The notes under the pieces are model-generated. The model had not been told where the DNA came from. It saw only the letters and a list, made by a program, of their open reading frames with translations, and searched no databases. The position numbers were made by a program, and so were the translations under genes. Below are positions 1 through 7,766 of a stretch of DNA of 64,000 nucleotides, piece after piece (the first letter of the stretch is position 1; every line of letters begins with the position of its first letter). Source of the DNA: Clostridiales bacterium (GTDB taxonomy: Bacteria; Bacillota; Clostridia; Christensenellales; Aristaeellaceae); the NCBI GenBank assembly GCA_017569285.1, contig CP069419.1:620001-684000 (forward strand), written 5' to 3'.

Positions 1-606
1 CCGGCCGCGGTATTTTTCGCCGGGATGCATTTTGCCATCCGTCACAATAATGGAAGGCCGGATATGCAGCAGCTTCGCGCCCAGCGCTTCCATCCCGCTG
101 CAGCGTCCGCCCCGGCGCAGGTAGTCCACCGTGCGTACGGTGAAGCTGGCATCCACCAGCTTGGTCCGTTCCCGCAGGATCCGGGCGATCTCCGCGCCGT
201 CCATGCCCCGCTCAGCCATCTCGGCGCCTTCCAGCACCAGCAGTCCGCTGCCCGTCGAAAGGTTCCGGCTGTCCACAACAAACACGTTGTCCATATCCTT
301 GGAGGCTTCGCACGCATCCGCGTAGCAGGTGGAGAACTCGCTGCTGATGCATACGTGCACCAGCTGGTCGGCCTTCTTCAGCTGCTCATTGAAGAATTCC
401 TTGTATTCATAGGTGTTCACCGCGGCTGTCCGCACCGCTTTCCCGGCATCCGATGCCCGGAAAATGTCCCGGGGCGTCACGTCCACGCCATCGTGGAAAA
501 CCTGCCCGTCAATAATCACGCTCAGCGGTACAATTCCGACCTGGTACTTCCGGAGAAGATCCGGGCTCAGGTCACAGGTGCTGTCCGCAGTCATCCGTAC
601 TTTCAT
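1..606 (-). CDS. DegV family fatty-acid-binding protein (partial, C-terminus outside window)
   Basis: The first 202 codons are present; the C-terminal third lies beyond base 1. The N-terminus reads MKVRMTADSTCDLSPDLL, and the D-S-T-C-D-L motif is the hallmark of the DegV family. These proteins bind a fatty acid and, as FakB, can present it to the FakA kinase. The start is set by GAGG eight bases before ATG at 604-606. The later NLSTGSGLLVLEGAEMA stretch also fits DegV. No fakA partner is visible. The gene follows the nucleoside ABC transporter on the same strand but is separated from it by the GC-rich repeat at 630-898, so it is probably transcribed separately. The ligand cannot be told from this fragment. 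Confidence 0.85.
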   Translation of the reverse strand, partial: MKVRMTADSTCDLSPDLLRKYQVGIVPLSVIIDGQVFHDGVDVTPRDIFRASDAGKAVRTAAVNTYEYKEFFNEQLKKADQLVHVCISSEFSTCYADACEASKDMDNVFVVDSRNLSTGSGLLVLEGAEMAERGMDGAEIARILRERTKLVDASFTVRTVDYLRRGGRCSGMEALGAKLLHIRPSIIVTDGKMHPGEKYRGR

Positions 607-629
607 CGTTTTTTCCTCGTCTATTTTTC

Positions 630-898
630 TTTTGAGAAACCGAAAGGGTCCAAAGTCCCCCGATCTTTTTCCTTACGGAAACCGAAGGGGTCTAGGGGGG
701 CGCTGCCGCGCGCGGTGCGCGAGGCGGAAATCCGTCCGCGGTGCGCGTGCGCTTCCTTGCGGAAAGCCCCCCTTTTTTCATCTTTTCTTACGGAAACCGA
801 AGGGGTCTAAGAGGGCGCTGCCGTGCGCGGTGCGCGAGGCGGGAATTCCGCCCGCGGTGCGCGTGCGTTTCCTTGCGGAAAGCCCCCTTAATTCATCT
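630..898. repeat. GC-rich intergenic direct repeat, two full 115-base units plus a truncated unit
   Basis: This fills most of the gap between the permease gene ending at 893 and degV. Units starting at 672 and 787 are nearly identical with a 115-base period; a shorter degenerate relative lies at about 630-671. Each full unit opens with ttacggaaaccgaaggggtc and ends in gcggaaagcccc. Within a unit the G-run near the left end can pair with the C-run near the right end, with GC-rich smaller inverted repeats between them, so each unit can fold into a long hairpin. In unit 1 the C-run is followed by TTTTTT on the plus strand. No convincing reading frame is present. It looks like a dispersed structured repeat rather than a gene. 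Confidence 0.7.
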
Positions 899-1846
899 CT
901 CCTCGCGGAAATAACTCAGGCCCAGGCTGGCCGGCGGCTGGTTCTCCTTCTTGTTCCGGATGCTGGTGACAATCAGCACCAGGATTGTTACCACATACGG
1001 CAGCATCTTCAGCAGCGGAATGGTCGCCATGGTCACCTTGATCCAGCTGCTGTTGGTGATAAAGCTTCCCAGCGAGAACAGGATGCCGAACACAGTCGAT
1101 CCGATAATGGTCAGGTGCGGCCGCCACAGGGCAAAAATCACCAGCGCGATACTCAGCCATCCCCAGGCTTCCACGCTCAGGTAGGCTTCCTGGCTGGCCA
1201 TATAGTCGATGATGTAGTAGAATCCGCCGAGCCCGGCGATTCCGCTGCCGATGCAGGTCGCGGCATACTTATACCTTGTGACATTGATGCCGACAGCATC
1301 CGCCGTGGCGGGATTCTCGCCGACCGCCCGCAGGTGGAGGCCGGTCCGGGTCCGGAAAAGAACCCAGCTGGCCGTCAGGGAGATGATAATCGCCAGGAAA
1401 AACAGGACTCCCCACAGCTGGAGGCTGTCCTGGCGCCCGGCGAACGGCCATCTGAAATAGTCCCGGGTGCTGACCAGGTAAACCACCGTATTCAGCTTGG
1501 TCATAATGACCTTGGACAGGCCGACGCCGAAAGTAGTCAGGGTCAGGCCGGTCACATTCTGGTTGGCCCGCAGGGTCACCGTCAGGAAAGAATAAATCAG
1601 CCCGGCCAGGACCGAGAACGCGATCGCTCCCAGGATTCCCAGGATGACAATCAGCACCGGGGGAAGCCCGCTCTTGCCAATCATGTTCAGCACGAGGCAT
1701 CCGCCCGCGCCGCCCATGCACATGATGCCGGGGATTCCCAGGTTCAGGTGGCCGGCTTTTTCGGTCAGGATCTCACCGGTGGAACCATACATGAACACCG
1801 CGCCGAAGGCCAGTGAGTCAATCAGGAAATTCAGCCAGATATTCAT
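893..1846 (-). CDS. Nucleoside ABC transporter permease (NupQ/YufQ-like)
   Basis: A 317-residue integral membrane protein of the BPD_transp_2 permease family. The N-terminus contains GEILTEKAGHLNLGIPGIMCMGG, typical of the second permease of BMP-type nucleoside importers, followed by about nine hydrophobic segments. Its start overlaps the stop of the preceding permease by four bases (ATGA), indicating translational coupling. With the other permease, the duplicated ATPase and the BMP binding protein it forms a complete importer, and the upstream xanthine phosphoribosyltransferase suggests purine nucleosides or bases as cargo. It is the last gene of the run before the non-coding repeat. Confidence 0.9.
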   Translation of the reverse strand: MNIWLNFLIDSLAFGAVFMYGSTGEILTEKAGHLNLGIPGIMCMGGAGGCLVLNMIGKSGLPPVLIVILGILGAIAFSVLAGLIYSFLTVTLRANQNVTGLTLTTFGVGLSKVIMTKLNTVVYLVSTRDYFRWPFAGRQDSLQLWGVLFFLAIIISLTASWVLFRTRTGLHLRAVGENPATADAVGINVTRYKYAATCIGSGIAGLGGFYYIIDYMASQEAYLSVEAWGWLSIALVIFALWRPHLTIIGSTVFGILFSLGSFITNSSWIKVTMATIPLLKMLPYVVTILVLIVTSIRNKKENQPPASLGLSYFREER

Positions 1847-2973
1847 TTCACGGTCCTCCTCTCCGCTTCCCTGCGTCCATGTCCGCGGAAATGGATCTCG
1901 TAGGAAATAAAGAACTCCGCACCGATAATAAAGAACAGCACAATGCCCACGATGACGTTCGGCAGCGCGTTGTTGACGCTGAAATCCTGGCTGATCTGTC
2001 CGGCGCCCTGGTTCAGCAGCTGGATCAGCGCGGCTGTCAGGATCATGATCAGCGGATTGAATTTACCGAGCCAGGCCACCAGGATTCCGGTGAATCCCTG
2101 TCCGCCTGCTGAATTGGTCGTCACCGTCTGGTCCGCGCCGGCCGCGATCAGGTATCCGGCCAGTCCGCAGAGCGCACCGCTCAGGATCATCGTACGGATA
2201 ATGACCTTCCGCTCGTTGATGCCGACGTACTGCGCCGTCCGGACGCTCTCGCCCACCACGCTGATTTCATATCCGTGCTTGGTGTAGTTCAGGTAGATGT
2301 ACAGCCCGATGGTCAGCGCCAGGATAATCAGCACGATCAGCAGGTGCTCGTTGTAAATCTGCGGCAGTTTTCCGTACTTCAGCTTGCCCAGGGAGGAGGA
2401 TCCGCTGGGGACCCAGATCACCAGGAAATAACTGACCAGGAATGTCGCAACATAATTCATCATCAGGGTGAACAGCGTTTCGTTTGTCCCCCACCTGGCC
2501 TTGAATACCGCAGGAATCAGGCCCCACAGCATGCCGGATGCCAGCGCCGCAAACAGCATCAGGATCAGCAGCAGCCATTCCGGCACCTTGCCGCCGAGGT
2601 AAAACGCGACTGCAATCGAACCCAGCACGCCGGTCAGCGTCTGGCCTTCTCCGCCGATGTTCCAGAAGCGCATCCGGAACGCCGGGGTGAGCGCCAGGGA
2701 AATGCAAAGCAGGATCGCGGTGTTCTTCAGGAATTTCCAAAGCTTCCGGTTGGTGGAAAAGGAACCGCGGATGAATGTATAGTAGAAATCTCCGATTTTT
2801 CCAGGATTCTGCTGCAGTTTCTCAATCAGGAGGAAGGCGACAATCCCGCATACCAGCAGGCCCAGGAAAATGGCGATTGCCCGGATCGCCCACGCCCGGG
2901 CCGGAGAAGTGGAAGCGCGTTTGGTCAGGTGAACCAGCGGTTCCCGAACCTCATTCCGCTGCCTGGAACTCAT
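1843..2973 (-). CDS. Nucleoside ABC transporter permease (NupP/YufP-like)
   Basis: A 376-residue integral membrane protein of the BPD_transp_2 family with a basic N-terminal tail and a first membrane segment at about residues 30-50. The motif RMRFWNIGGEGQTLTG in the first third and the conserved GINERKVIIRTMILSGALCGLAG segment are typical of the longer permease of BMP-dependent nucleoside importers. The start overlaps the stop of the ATPase gene by four bases and the end overlaps the next permease by four bases, so three subunits are translationally coupled. Substrate assignment rests on family and on the linked xpt gene. Confidence 0.9.
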   Translation of the reverse strand: MSSRQRNEVREPLVHLTKRASTSPARAWAIRAIAIFLGLLVCGIVAFLLIEKLQQNPGKIGDFYYTFIRGSFSTNRKLWKFLKNTAILLCISLALTPAFRMRFWNIGGEGQTLTGVLGSIAVAFYLGGKVPEWLLLILMLFAALASGMLWGLIPAVFKARWGTNETLFTLMMNYVATFLVSYFLVIWVPSGSSSLGKLKYGKLPQIYNEHLLIVLIILALTIGLYIYLNYTKHGYEISVVGESVRTAQYVGINERKVIIRTMILSGALCGLAGYLIAAGADQTVTTNSAGGQGFTGILVAWLGKFNPLIMILTAALIQLLNQGAGQISQDFSVNNALPNVIVGIVLFFIIGAEFFISYEIHFRGHGRREAERRTVK

Positions 2974-4673
2974 GCTTCTTCCTCCTTCCGTTCCGCCGTC
3001 TTTGTCATCAGCAGGCCGATTTCTTCCTTGGTGGCAGTGCGTGCGTCCACAATGCCGGTCACCGCGCCGCTATTGATCACCATAATCCGGTCGCACAGTT
3101 CCAGCAGCACGTCCAGATCCTCACCGACATAGATCACGGCCACACCCTTCTCCTTCTGCCGGTTCAGCAGATGATAGATCGTGTAGCTGCTTCCGATGTC
3201 CAGTCCGCGGACCGGATAAGCTGCCATCAGTACCTTTGGGGCATAGGCAATTTCCCGGCCCACCAGCACCTTCTGTACGTTGCCGCCGGAAAGCCGCCGC
3301 ACCGGCGTGCTGACGCCCGGTGTGGAAACTTCCAGTTCCCGGATGATCTCTTCCGCCTGTGCTTTGGGCTTTTTCCGGTTCAGAAAGCCGTAGCGTCCCT
3401 TCCGGTAGCTGCGCAGCATCATATTATCGGTAATGTCCATGTTGCCGACCAGGCCCATGCCCAGCCGGTCTTCCGGAACAAAGCTCAGGTGGATTCCCAG
3501 CTGGCGGATTTCCAGCGGAGTCTTGTCCCGCAGGTTCATCACCTCATCCTCCCGGAACAGCACGCCGCCGGATTCCACCCATTTCCGGATGGCTTTCCGG
3601 CTCATGCCGTGGAAGGAAACATCCTTCATATTCACATCATGGAAAGCGCCCTGCTCCGCCAGGTGTTTTACCTGCTTCAGGTTCTTGTGGAAGAAGCTGA
3701 CCGGCCGGTCCTTTTTCGGATTGTTGAAGATCACGCTTCCGCTGGATACGGGCTGCAGTCCGGCAATGGATTCCAGCAGTTCCCGCTGTCCGCTGCCGGC
3801 AATGCCTGCGATGCCCAGGATTTCCCCGCCATTGGCAGTAAAGGTAATATCCTTCAGTACGTGGACGCCTTCGCTGTTGTACAGGTTCAGGTTCGTAACC
3901 TCCAGCCGGGGAATCGGATTGACCGGGCTGACGCGCTCGATGTTCAGGCTGATCTTCTTGCCGACCATCATCTCCGTCAGTTCCGCTTCATTCGTATCCT
4001 TCGTCTCCACGGTTGCGATATGCTCTCCGCGGCGAAGGATTGCCACCCGGTCGCTGACTTCCAGCACTTCATTCAGCTTGTGTGTGATGATGATAATGCT
4101 CTTTCCGTCTTCCTTCATCCGCTTCAGCACTTCAAACAGGCGGGTGATTTCCTGGGGTGTCAGAACCGCCGTCGGTTCATCCAGGATCAGGATTTCTGCA
4201 CCGCGGTACAGGACCTTCACGATTTCAACCGTCTGTTTTTCGGAAACAGACATATCATAAATCTTCTTGGCCGGATCAATATGGAATCCGTACCGGTCCG
4301 CGATAGCCTGCACTTTTTCATTGACTGCCTTCAGGTTGTACCGGCCTTTTTCCGATATGCCCAGCACAATATTCTCTGCCGCGGTAAACAGGTCCACCAG
4401 TTTGAAATGCTGGTGAATCATGCCGATTCCGTGATCGAATGCATCCTTGGGGGAGCGGATCACAACCTCCTGGCCGTTGATCAGGATATGTCCTTCATCC
4501 GGGAAATAGATGCCCGCAATCATGTTCATCAGGGTCGTCTTTCCGCATCCGTTCTCACCGAGCACGGCCAGGATTTCCCCCCGGTACACGTCCAGGTTCA
4601 CCCGGTTGTTTGCAACCACCGGGCCAAACCGCTTTGTGATTCCGCGCATTTCAAGCGCAAGCTGCTTTTCCAC
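2970..4673 (-). CDS. Nucleoside ABC transporter ATP-binding protein with two ABC domains (NupO/YufO-like)
   Basis: A 567-residue cytoplasmic ATPase with two tandem ABC domains. The first has Walker A GENGCGKTT near residue 40 and Walker B LILDEPTAVLTP near residue 165. The second has the degenerate AGIAGSGQREL P-loop and the signature RRLSGGNVQKV usual for the second half of this family. About 70 residues rich in Lys and Glu are inserted after the second P-loop. A GGAGG-like site (gcggaggaacaacggtg) precedes ATG at 4673. It lies 110 bases after the binding-protein gene, with a strong hairpin in the gap that may lower its expression relative to the binding protein. Confidence 0.93.
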   Translation of the reverse strand: MEKQLALEMRGITKRFGPVVANNRVNLDVYRGEILAVLGENGCGKTTLMNMIAGIYFPDEGHILINGQEVVIRSPKDAFDHGIGMIHQHFKLVDLFTAAENIVLGISEKGRYNLKAVNEKVQAIADRYGFHIDPAKKIYDMSVSEKQTVEIVKVLYRGAEILILDEPTAVLTPQEITRLFEVLKRMKEDGKSIIIITHKLNEVLEVSDRVAILRRGEHIATVETKDTNEAELTEMMVGKKISLNIERVSPVNPIPRLEVTNLNLYNSEGVHVLKDITFTANGGEILGIAGIAGSGQRELLESIAGLQPVSSGSVIFNNPKKDRPVSFFHKNLKQVKHLAEQGAFHDVNMKDVSFHGMSRKAIRKWVESGGVLFREDEVMNLRDKTPLEIRQLGIHLSFVPEDRLGMGLVGNMDITDNMMLRSYRKGRYGFLNRKKPKAQAEEIIRELEVSTPGVSTPVRRLSGGNVQKVLVGREIAYAPKVLMAAYPVRGLDIGSSYTIYHLLNRQKEKGVAVIYVGEDLDVLLELCDRIMVINSGAVTGIVDARTATKEEIGLLMTKTAERKEEEA

Positions 4674-4726
4674 CGTTGTTCCTCCGCTTTCCCAGGCTTA
4701 CTGTAGAATTTTACCATAAAAGTACA

Positions 4727-4759
4727 CGGACTGCCACCCATAATCTGAGTGGCAGTCCG
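4727..4759 (-). terminator. Hairpin between bmp gene and ATPase, possible attenuator
   Basis: Eleven perfect base pairs (cggactgccac with gtggcagtccg) around an 11-base loop, in the gap between the binding-protein gene and the ATPase gene. On the minus strand the stem is followed by only a weak U-rich tract. I read it as a partial terminator or mRNA-stabilising structure that keeps the binding protein more abundant than the membrane subunits, not as an operon end. Confidence 0.6.
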
Positions 4760-4783
4760 GTCGTGTTGCATCTAATGGCGAAA

Positions 4784-5989
4784 TCAGAATGCGCTGTTCA
4801 GCAGCTCGATGCCGTCGATCGTCAGATCGAAGTAGGGAGCGCTGCGGAATTCGGATTCATGGAAGTAACCGTCCGCAACCGCTTCAGTATCCGGAGTAAA
4901 GGCAGCGTCGGTGTCCACGTCCGCCAGTTTGGAGGTCACGGGCTTGCCGTCCACGGTGATGAAGCCTTCGGTCGCGGTGTCGAACACCTTGCGGGTGCCG
5001 GCCAGCAGTTCCGCCTTGACTTCTTCAATCTTGGCCACGGTGCCTTCAGCGGCAGCCGCTTCATTCACGTCGGTCAGCACAACGGAACCGGTCTCGATGG
5101 TGCCGGTCCAGTCGGTCGCGATTTCTTCACCGGCGATAGTCTGGTTGACCAGGTATTCGAAGTAGGGAGCCCAGTCAATCTTGCTGGCCACGATGAAGGT
5201 GTTGGGGCAGGCATCCACGGTGGAGCCGTTGTAGGAGATGTTCGGGATGCCGGCGGATTCACAGGCAGTGGGGGCGCCCATGGAGTCCGCGTGCTGGGAG
5301 ATCAGGTCGGCGCCGGCATTGATCAGCGCTTCAGCAGCAGCCTTCTCGCCGATTTCATCGTACCAGGAACCGGTGAACTGAACCTTCATGATCACGTCGG
5401 GGCAGACGCTCTTCGCGCCCAGGTAGAAGCTGGTGTAGCCGGAGATCACTTCCGCGTAGGTGAAAGCGCCGACGTAACCGATCATGGGAACTTCGCCCTT
5501 CAGGTTTCCGGCAGCCTTGATCTCATTCAGCTTCAGTCCGGCAGCAACACCGGCCAGGTAACGACCTTCGTAGATGGAGGCAAACGCATTGTGGAAGTTC
5601 GCCAGGTTTTCAGTATGGGCCTTGGTGCCGGTAGCATGGGCAAAGGTGACTTCCGGGAATTCCTTCGCGGCTTCGATCATGAAGTCTTCATGGCCGAAAC
5701 TGTCGGCGAAAACGATGTTGCATCCTTCATCAACCAGGTCCAGCGCCTTCTGGCGGCATTCATCGGACTCCGGAATGCCGGAAACGATGATCACCTGTTC
5801 TTCAGCCAGTCCCAGGTTCGCAGCGGCCTTCTTGGCAGAGTCGATAAAGTTCTTGTCATACGTGGACTGTTCGTCATGCAGGGTGATAATACCGAGCTTG
5901 ATGTCTTCCTTGGCGATTCCGTCCGCCAGGGAAGCTGCGGCGGTCAGGCACAGTACCAGGGCCAGAACCAGAGCAACGATTTTCTTCAT
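4784..5989 (-). CDS. BMP family substrate-binding protein of the nucleoside ABC transporter
   Basis: A 401-residue secreted binding protein. The start at 5989 is fixed by AGGAGG ten bases upstream, in preference to an in-frame start at 6040. The signal peptide is MKKIVALVLALVLCLTAAAS with likely cleavage after SLA. The mature part has BMP-family features: LGIITLHDEQSTYDKNFID, the GCNIVFADSFGHEDFM core and GRYLAGVAAGLKL. Unlike most Gram-positive relatives no lipobox is evident, because the only Cys is preceded by VL rather than by a small residue, so membrane anchoring is unclear. Cargo is inferred to be purine nucleosides or related compounds because xpt lies immediately upstream. Confidence 0.9.
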   Translation of the reverse strand: MKKIVALVLALVLCLTAAASLADGIAKEDIKLGIITLHDEQSTYDKNFIDSAKKAAANLGLAEEQVIIVSGIPESDECRQKALDLVDEGCNIVFADSFGHEDFMIEAAKEFPEVTFAHATGTKAHTENLANFHNAFASIYEGRYLAGVAAGLKLNEIKAAGNLKGEVPMIGYVGAFTYAEVISGYTSFYLGAKSVCPDVIMKVQFTGSWYDEIGEKAAAEALINAGADLISQHADSMGAPTACESAGIPNISYNGSTVDACPNTFIVASKIDWAPYFEYLVNQTIAGEEIATDWTGTIETGSVVLTDVNEAAAAEGTVAKIEEVKAELLAGTRKVFDTATEGFITVDGKPVTSKLADVDTDAAFTPDTEAVADGYFHESEFRSAPYFDLTIDGIELLNSAF

Positions 5990-6036
5990 GTGGTTTGTCC
6001 TCCTCTTATTTGTCCTTGGAGTGGGTATATATTGGA

Positions 6037-6621
6037 TCAATCGTCATCCGGGCGGAGACGGATCACTCCGTTTTCAATCCCGTCCACGATTGCCAATGAC
6101 TTAAGATGTACTCCGGCTTCCCGCAGCTGGTTTCCGCCGGGCTGGAAGCCTTTCTCCACAGCAATTCCGACGCCGACAACAGTCGCCTTCTGCTGCTCGC
6201 ACAGGCTCATCAGCCCGTGAACCGCCTGTCCGTCCGCCAGGAAGTCGTCGATGATCAGTACGCGGCTGCCAGCCGGCAGGTACCGCCGCTCAATCCGGAT
6301 GGTATTGTGCGTCTTATGGGTAAAGGAGTAAACCGGCGCCTGCACCGTCTCGTTGTTCAGCACCGCGGTCGCGCTCTTTTTCGCGAACACAACCGGAAGA
6401 TCACCCAGCGCATGGGCTGCCGCCACAGCCATCGCGATGCCACTGGCTTCCACCGTCAGGACCAGGTCCGGCTTTTCATCGCGGAACTCCTTCGCCCATG
6501 CTTCCCCCATGGCAAACAGCAGCCCGGTATCAATCCGGTGGTTCAGGAACATATCCACTTTTACGATATCACTGCCGATTCCCTTGCCCTGACTGAGTAT
6601 CATCTGGCGCAACGCTTCCAT
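6037..6621 (-). CDS. xpt: Xanthine phosphoribosyltransferase
   Basis: A 194-residue purine salvage enzyme converting xanthine and PRPP to XMP. The start MEALRQMI at 6621 matches the usual Xpt N-terminus and has GGAGG seven bases upstream; a longer frame to 6654 lacks a good site. Recognisable elements are KVDMFLNHRIDTGLL near the N-terminus, the PRPP-binding motif VLIIDDFLADGQA and VEKGFQPGG. The stop lies 47 bases before the start of the nucleoside-binding protein, so salvage and import appear co-transcribed. The leader from the predicted promoter is only about 40 bases, too short for the purine riboswitch that controls xpt in Bacillus. Confidence 0.95.
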   Translation of the reverse strand: MEALRQMILSQGKGIGSDIVKVDMFLNHRIDTGLLFAMGEAWAKEFRDEKPDLVLTVEASGIAMAVAAAHALGDLPVVFAKKSATAVLNNETVQAPVYSFTHKTHNTIRIERRYLPAGSRVLIIDDFLADGQAVHGLMSLCEQQKATVVGVGIAVEKGFQPGGNQLREAGVHLKSLAIVDGIENGVIRLRPDDD

Positions 6622-6665
6622 GTCCCGGCCTCCAAAACACGAACATTCCATCAAGGATGGGTAAA

Positions 6666-6693
6666 ATTATACGATAAAAAACCGAATATTCAA
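6666..6693 (-). promoter_or_regulatory. Sigma-A type promoter of xpt and the nucleoside importer
   Basis: On the minus strand TTGAAT (6688-6693) and TATAAT (6666-6671) are separated by 16 bases. An AT-rich imperfect inverted repeat (gaatatattc...gaatattc) overlaps the -35 box and may be an operator. Confidence 0.65.
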
Positions 6694-6752
6694 TAAAGAA
6701 TATATTCCAAAAGTGTTAAATATAAGCCCTGTATCCGGACGTCCGTTCGCCT

Positions 6753-6781
6753 TTGTGGTTTGGGCATTTCTGTGGTAAAAT
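6753..6781 (+). promoter_or_regulatory. Possible promoter of the lipid kinase gene
   Basis: TTGTGG (6753-6758) and TAAAAT (6776-6781) with a 17-base spacer, ending 22 bases before the start codon. The -35 box is a weak match. Confidence 0.4.
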
Positions 6782-6803
6782 ACGGATACTGACGGGAAAG
6801 GAA

Positions 6804-7697
6804 ATGACCGTGTTGAAGAAGCTGCTGCTGATTGTAAACCCAAATGCCGGCACCCGGCAGGCCCACCGCCTGCTGCCGGAGATGATTTCCGTGCTAACCG
6901 CGGGCGGATACCTGGTCACTGTCTGTGTGACGGATAAAAGCGGAGATGGAGTGGCTTTTGCCCGGGATCATGCCGGGGATGCGGACCTGGTTGTCGCCTG
7001 CGGCGGGGACGGAACACTCAACGAGGTGGTCTCCGGCCTGCTGTCCGGCAGCCATACAACACCTGTCGGCTATATTCCGGCCGGCAGTACCAATGACTTT
7101 GCTGCAACGCTCGGTCTTTCCCCGGACCTGCTGGCTGCCTGTGAAACGATATGCAGCGGCGCCCCCCGCATGCTCGACATGGGGCGTTTCGGGGCAGACC
7201 GGTATTTCTGCTACACCGCTTCTTTCGGCGCATTCACCAGCGTTTCCTGGTCCACACCGCAGAACATGAAAAACATCCTCGGCCACGCTGCCTATATCCT
7301 GCAGGGGATCCGTTCCCTGGCGGATATCCATCCGATCCATATGCGGATCACGGCGGACGGGACCGTCTATGAAGATGATTACCTCTTCGGGGCCGTCTGC
7401 AATTCCACCTCGCTCGGCGGGATCCTGAAGCTGGAGGACAATCAGGTCGATATGAATGACGGCCGTTTCGAAACACTGCTGATTCCCTTTCCGCCGAACC
7501 TGGGAGCCCTGGGCCAGGTCATCGGTGCGCTTACAGCCGGCAATTACGAAGATCCGTCCCTGATCTTCATCCGGGCTTCTTCCTTCACTTTCGAAGGGGC
7601 GCCGGAACTGGAGTGGACCCTGGACGGAGAAGAAGCCACAGCCATCAATCCGCTGACAATTCAGAACATACACAACGCGGTTCAGCTGATCTGCTGA
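6804..7697 (+). CDS. Diacylglycerol/lipid kinase family protein (YegS/DgkB-like)
   Basis: A 297-residue soluble kinase of the DAGK catalytic family. MTVLKKLLLIVNPNAG at the N-terminus carries the family NPxAG nucleotide-binding motif, followed by VVACGGDGTLNEVV (GGDGTxNE) and GYIPAGSTNDFAATLG (PxGTxNDFA-like). The C-terminus has the LEWTLDGEEA element (DGE) of the family. Start ATG at 6804 is preceded by AAAGGAA. Such enzymes phosphorylate diacylglycerol or a related lipid; in Bacillota DgkB recycles diacylglycerol from lipoteichoic acid synthesis. The exact lipid is not decided by sequence. The gene stands alone, with a terminator after it. Confidence 0.88.
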   Translation: MTVLKKLLLIVNPNAGTRQAHRLLPEMISVLTAGGYLVTVCVTDKSGDGVAFARDHAGDADLVVACGGDGTLNEVVSGLLSGSHTTPVGYIPAGSTNDFAATLGLSPDLLAACETICSGAPRMLDMGRFGADRYFCYTASFGAFTSVSWSTPQNMKNILGHAAYILQGIRSLADIHPIHMRITADGTVYEDDYLFGAVCNSTSLGGILKLEDNQVDMNDGRFETLLIPFPPNLGALGQVIGALTAGNYEDPSLIFIRASSFTFEGAPELEWTLDGEEATAINPLTIQNIHNAVQLIC

Positions 7698-7715
7698 ACC
7701 GCGCCGTTATTTCCC

Positions 7716-7750
7716 CGGGTGCCTGACGGATGCCCGTTTTTTCTTTTTGG
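7716..7750 (+). terminator. Rho-independent terminator after the lipid kinase
   Basis: An imperfect GC-rich stem (cgggtgcc / ggatgcccg) followed by TTTTTTCTTTTT. A second hairpin (gcggttcag / ctgaaccgc, 7678-7702) spans the stop codon just upstream. Confidence 0.65.
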
Positions 7751-7766
7751 CGGATTTGCCGTGTTT

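Noticed and set aside
2775-4706. Long plus-strand open frame opposite the nucleoside transporter ATPase
   Set aside because: It is antisense to a clear ABC ATPase, has no family resemblance, and such antisense frames are expected from the GC-rich third-position codon use here.
6622-6720. Purine riboswitch upstream of xpt
   Set aside because: The distance from the predicted transcript start to the start codon is too short and no aptamer core was seen.
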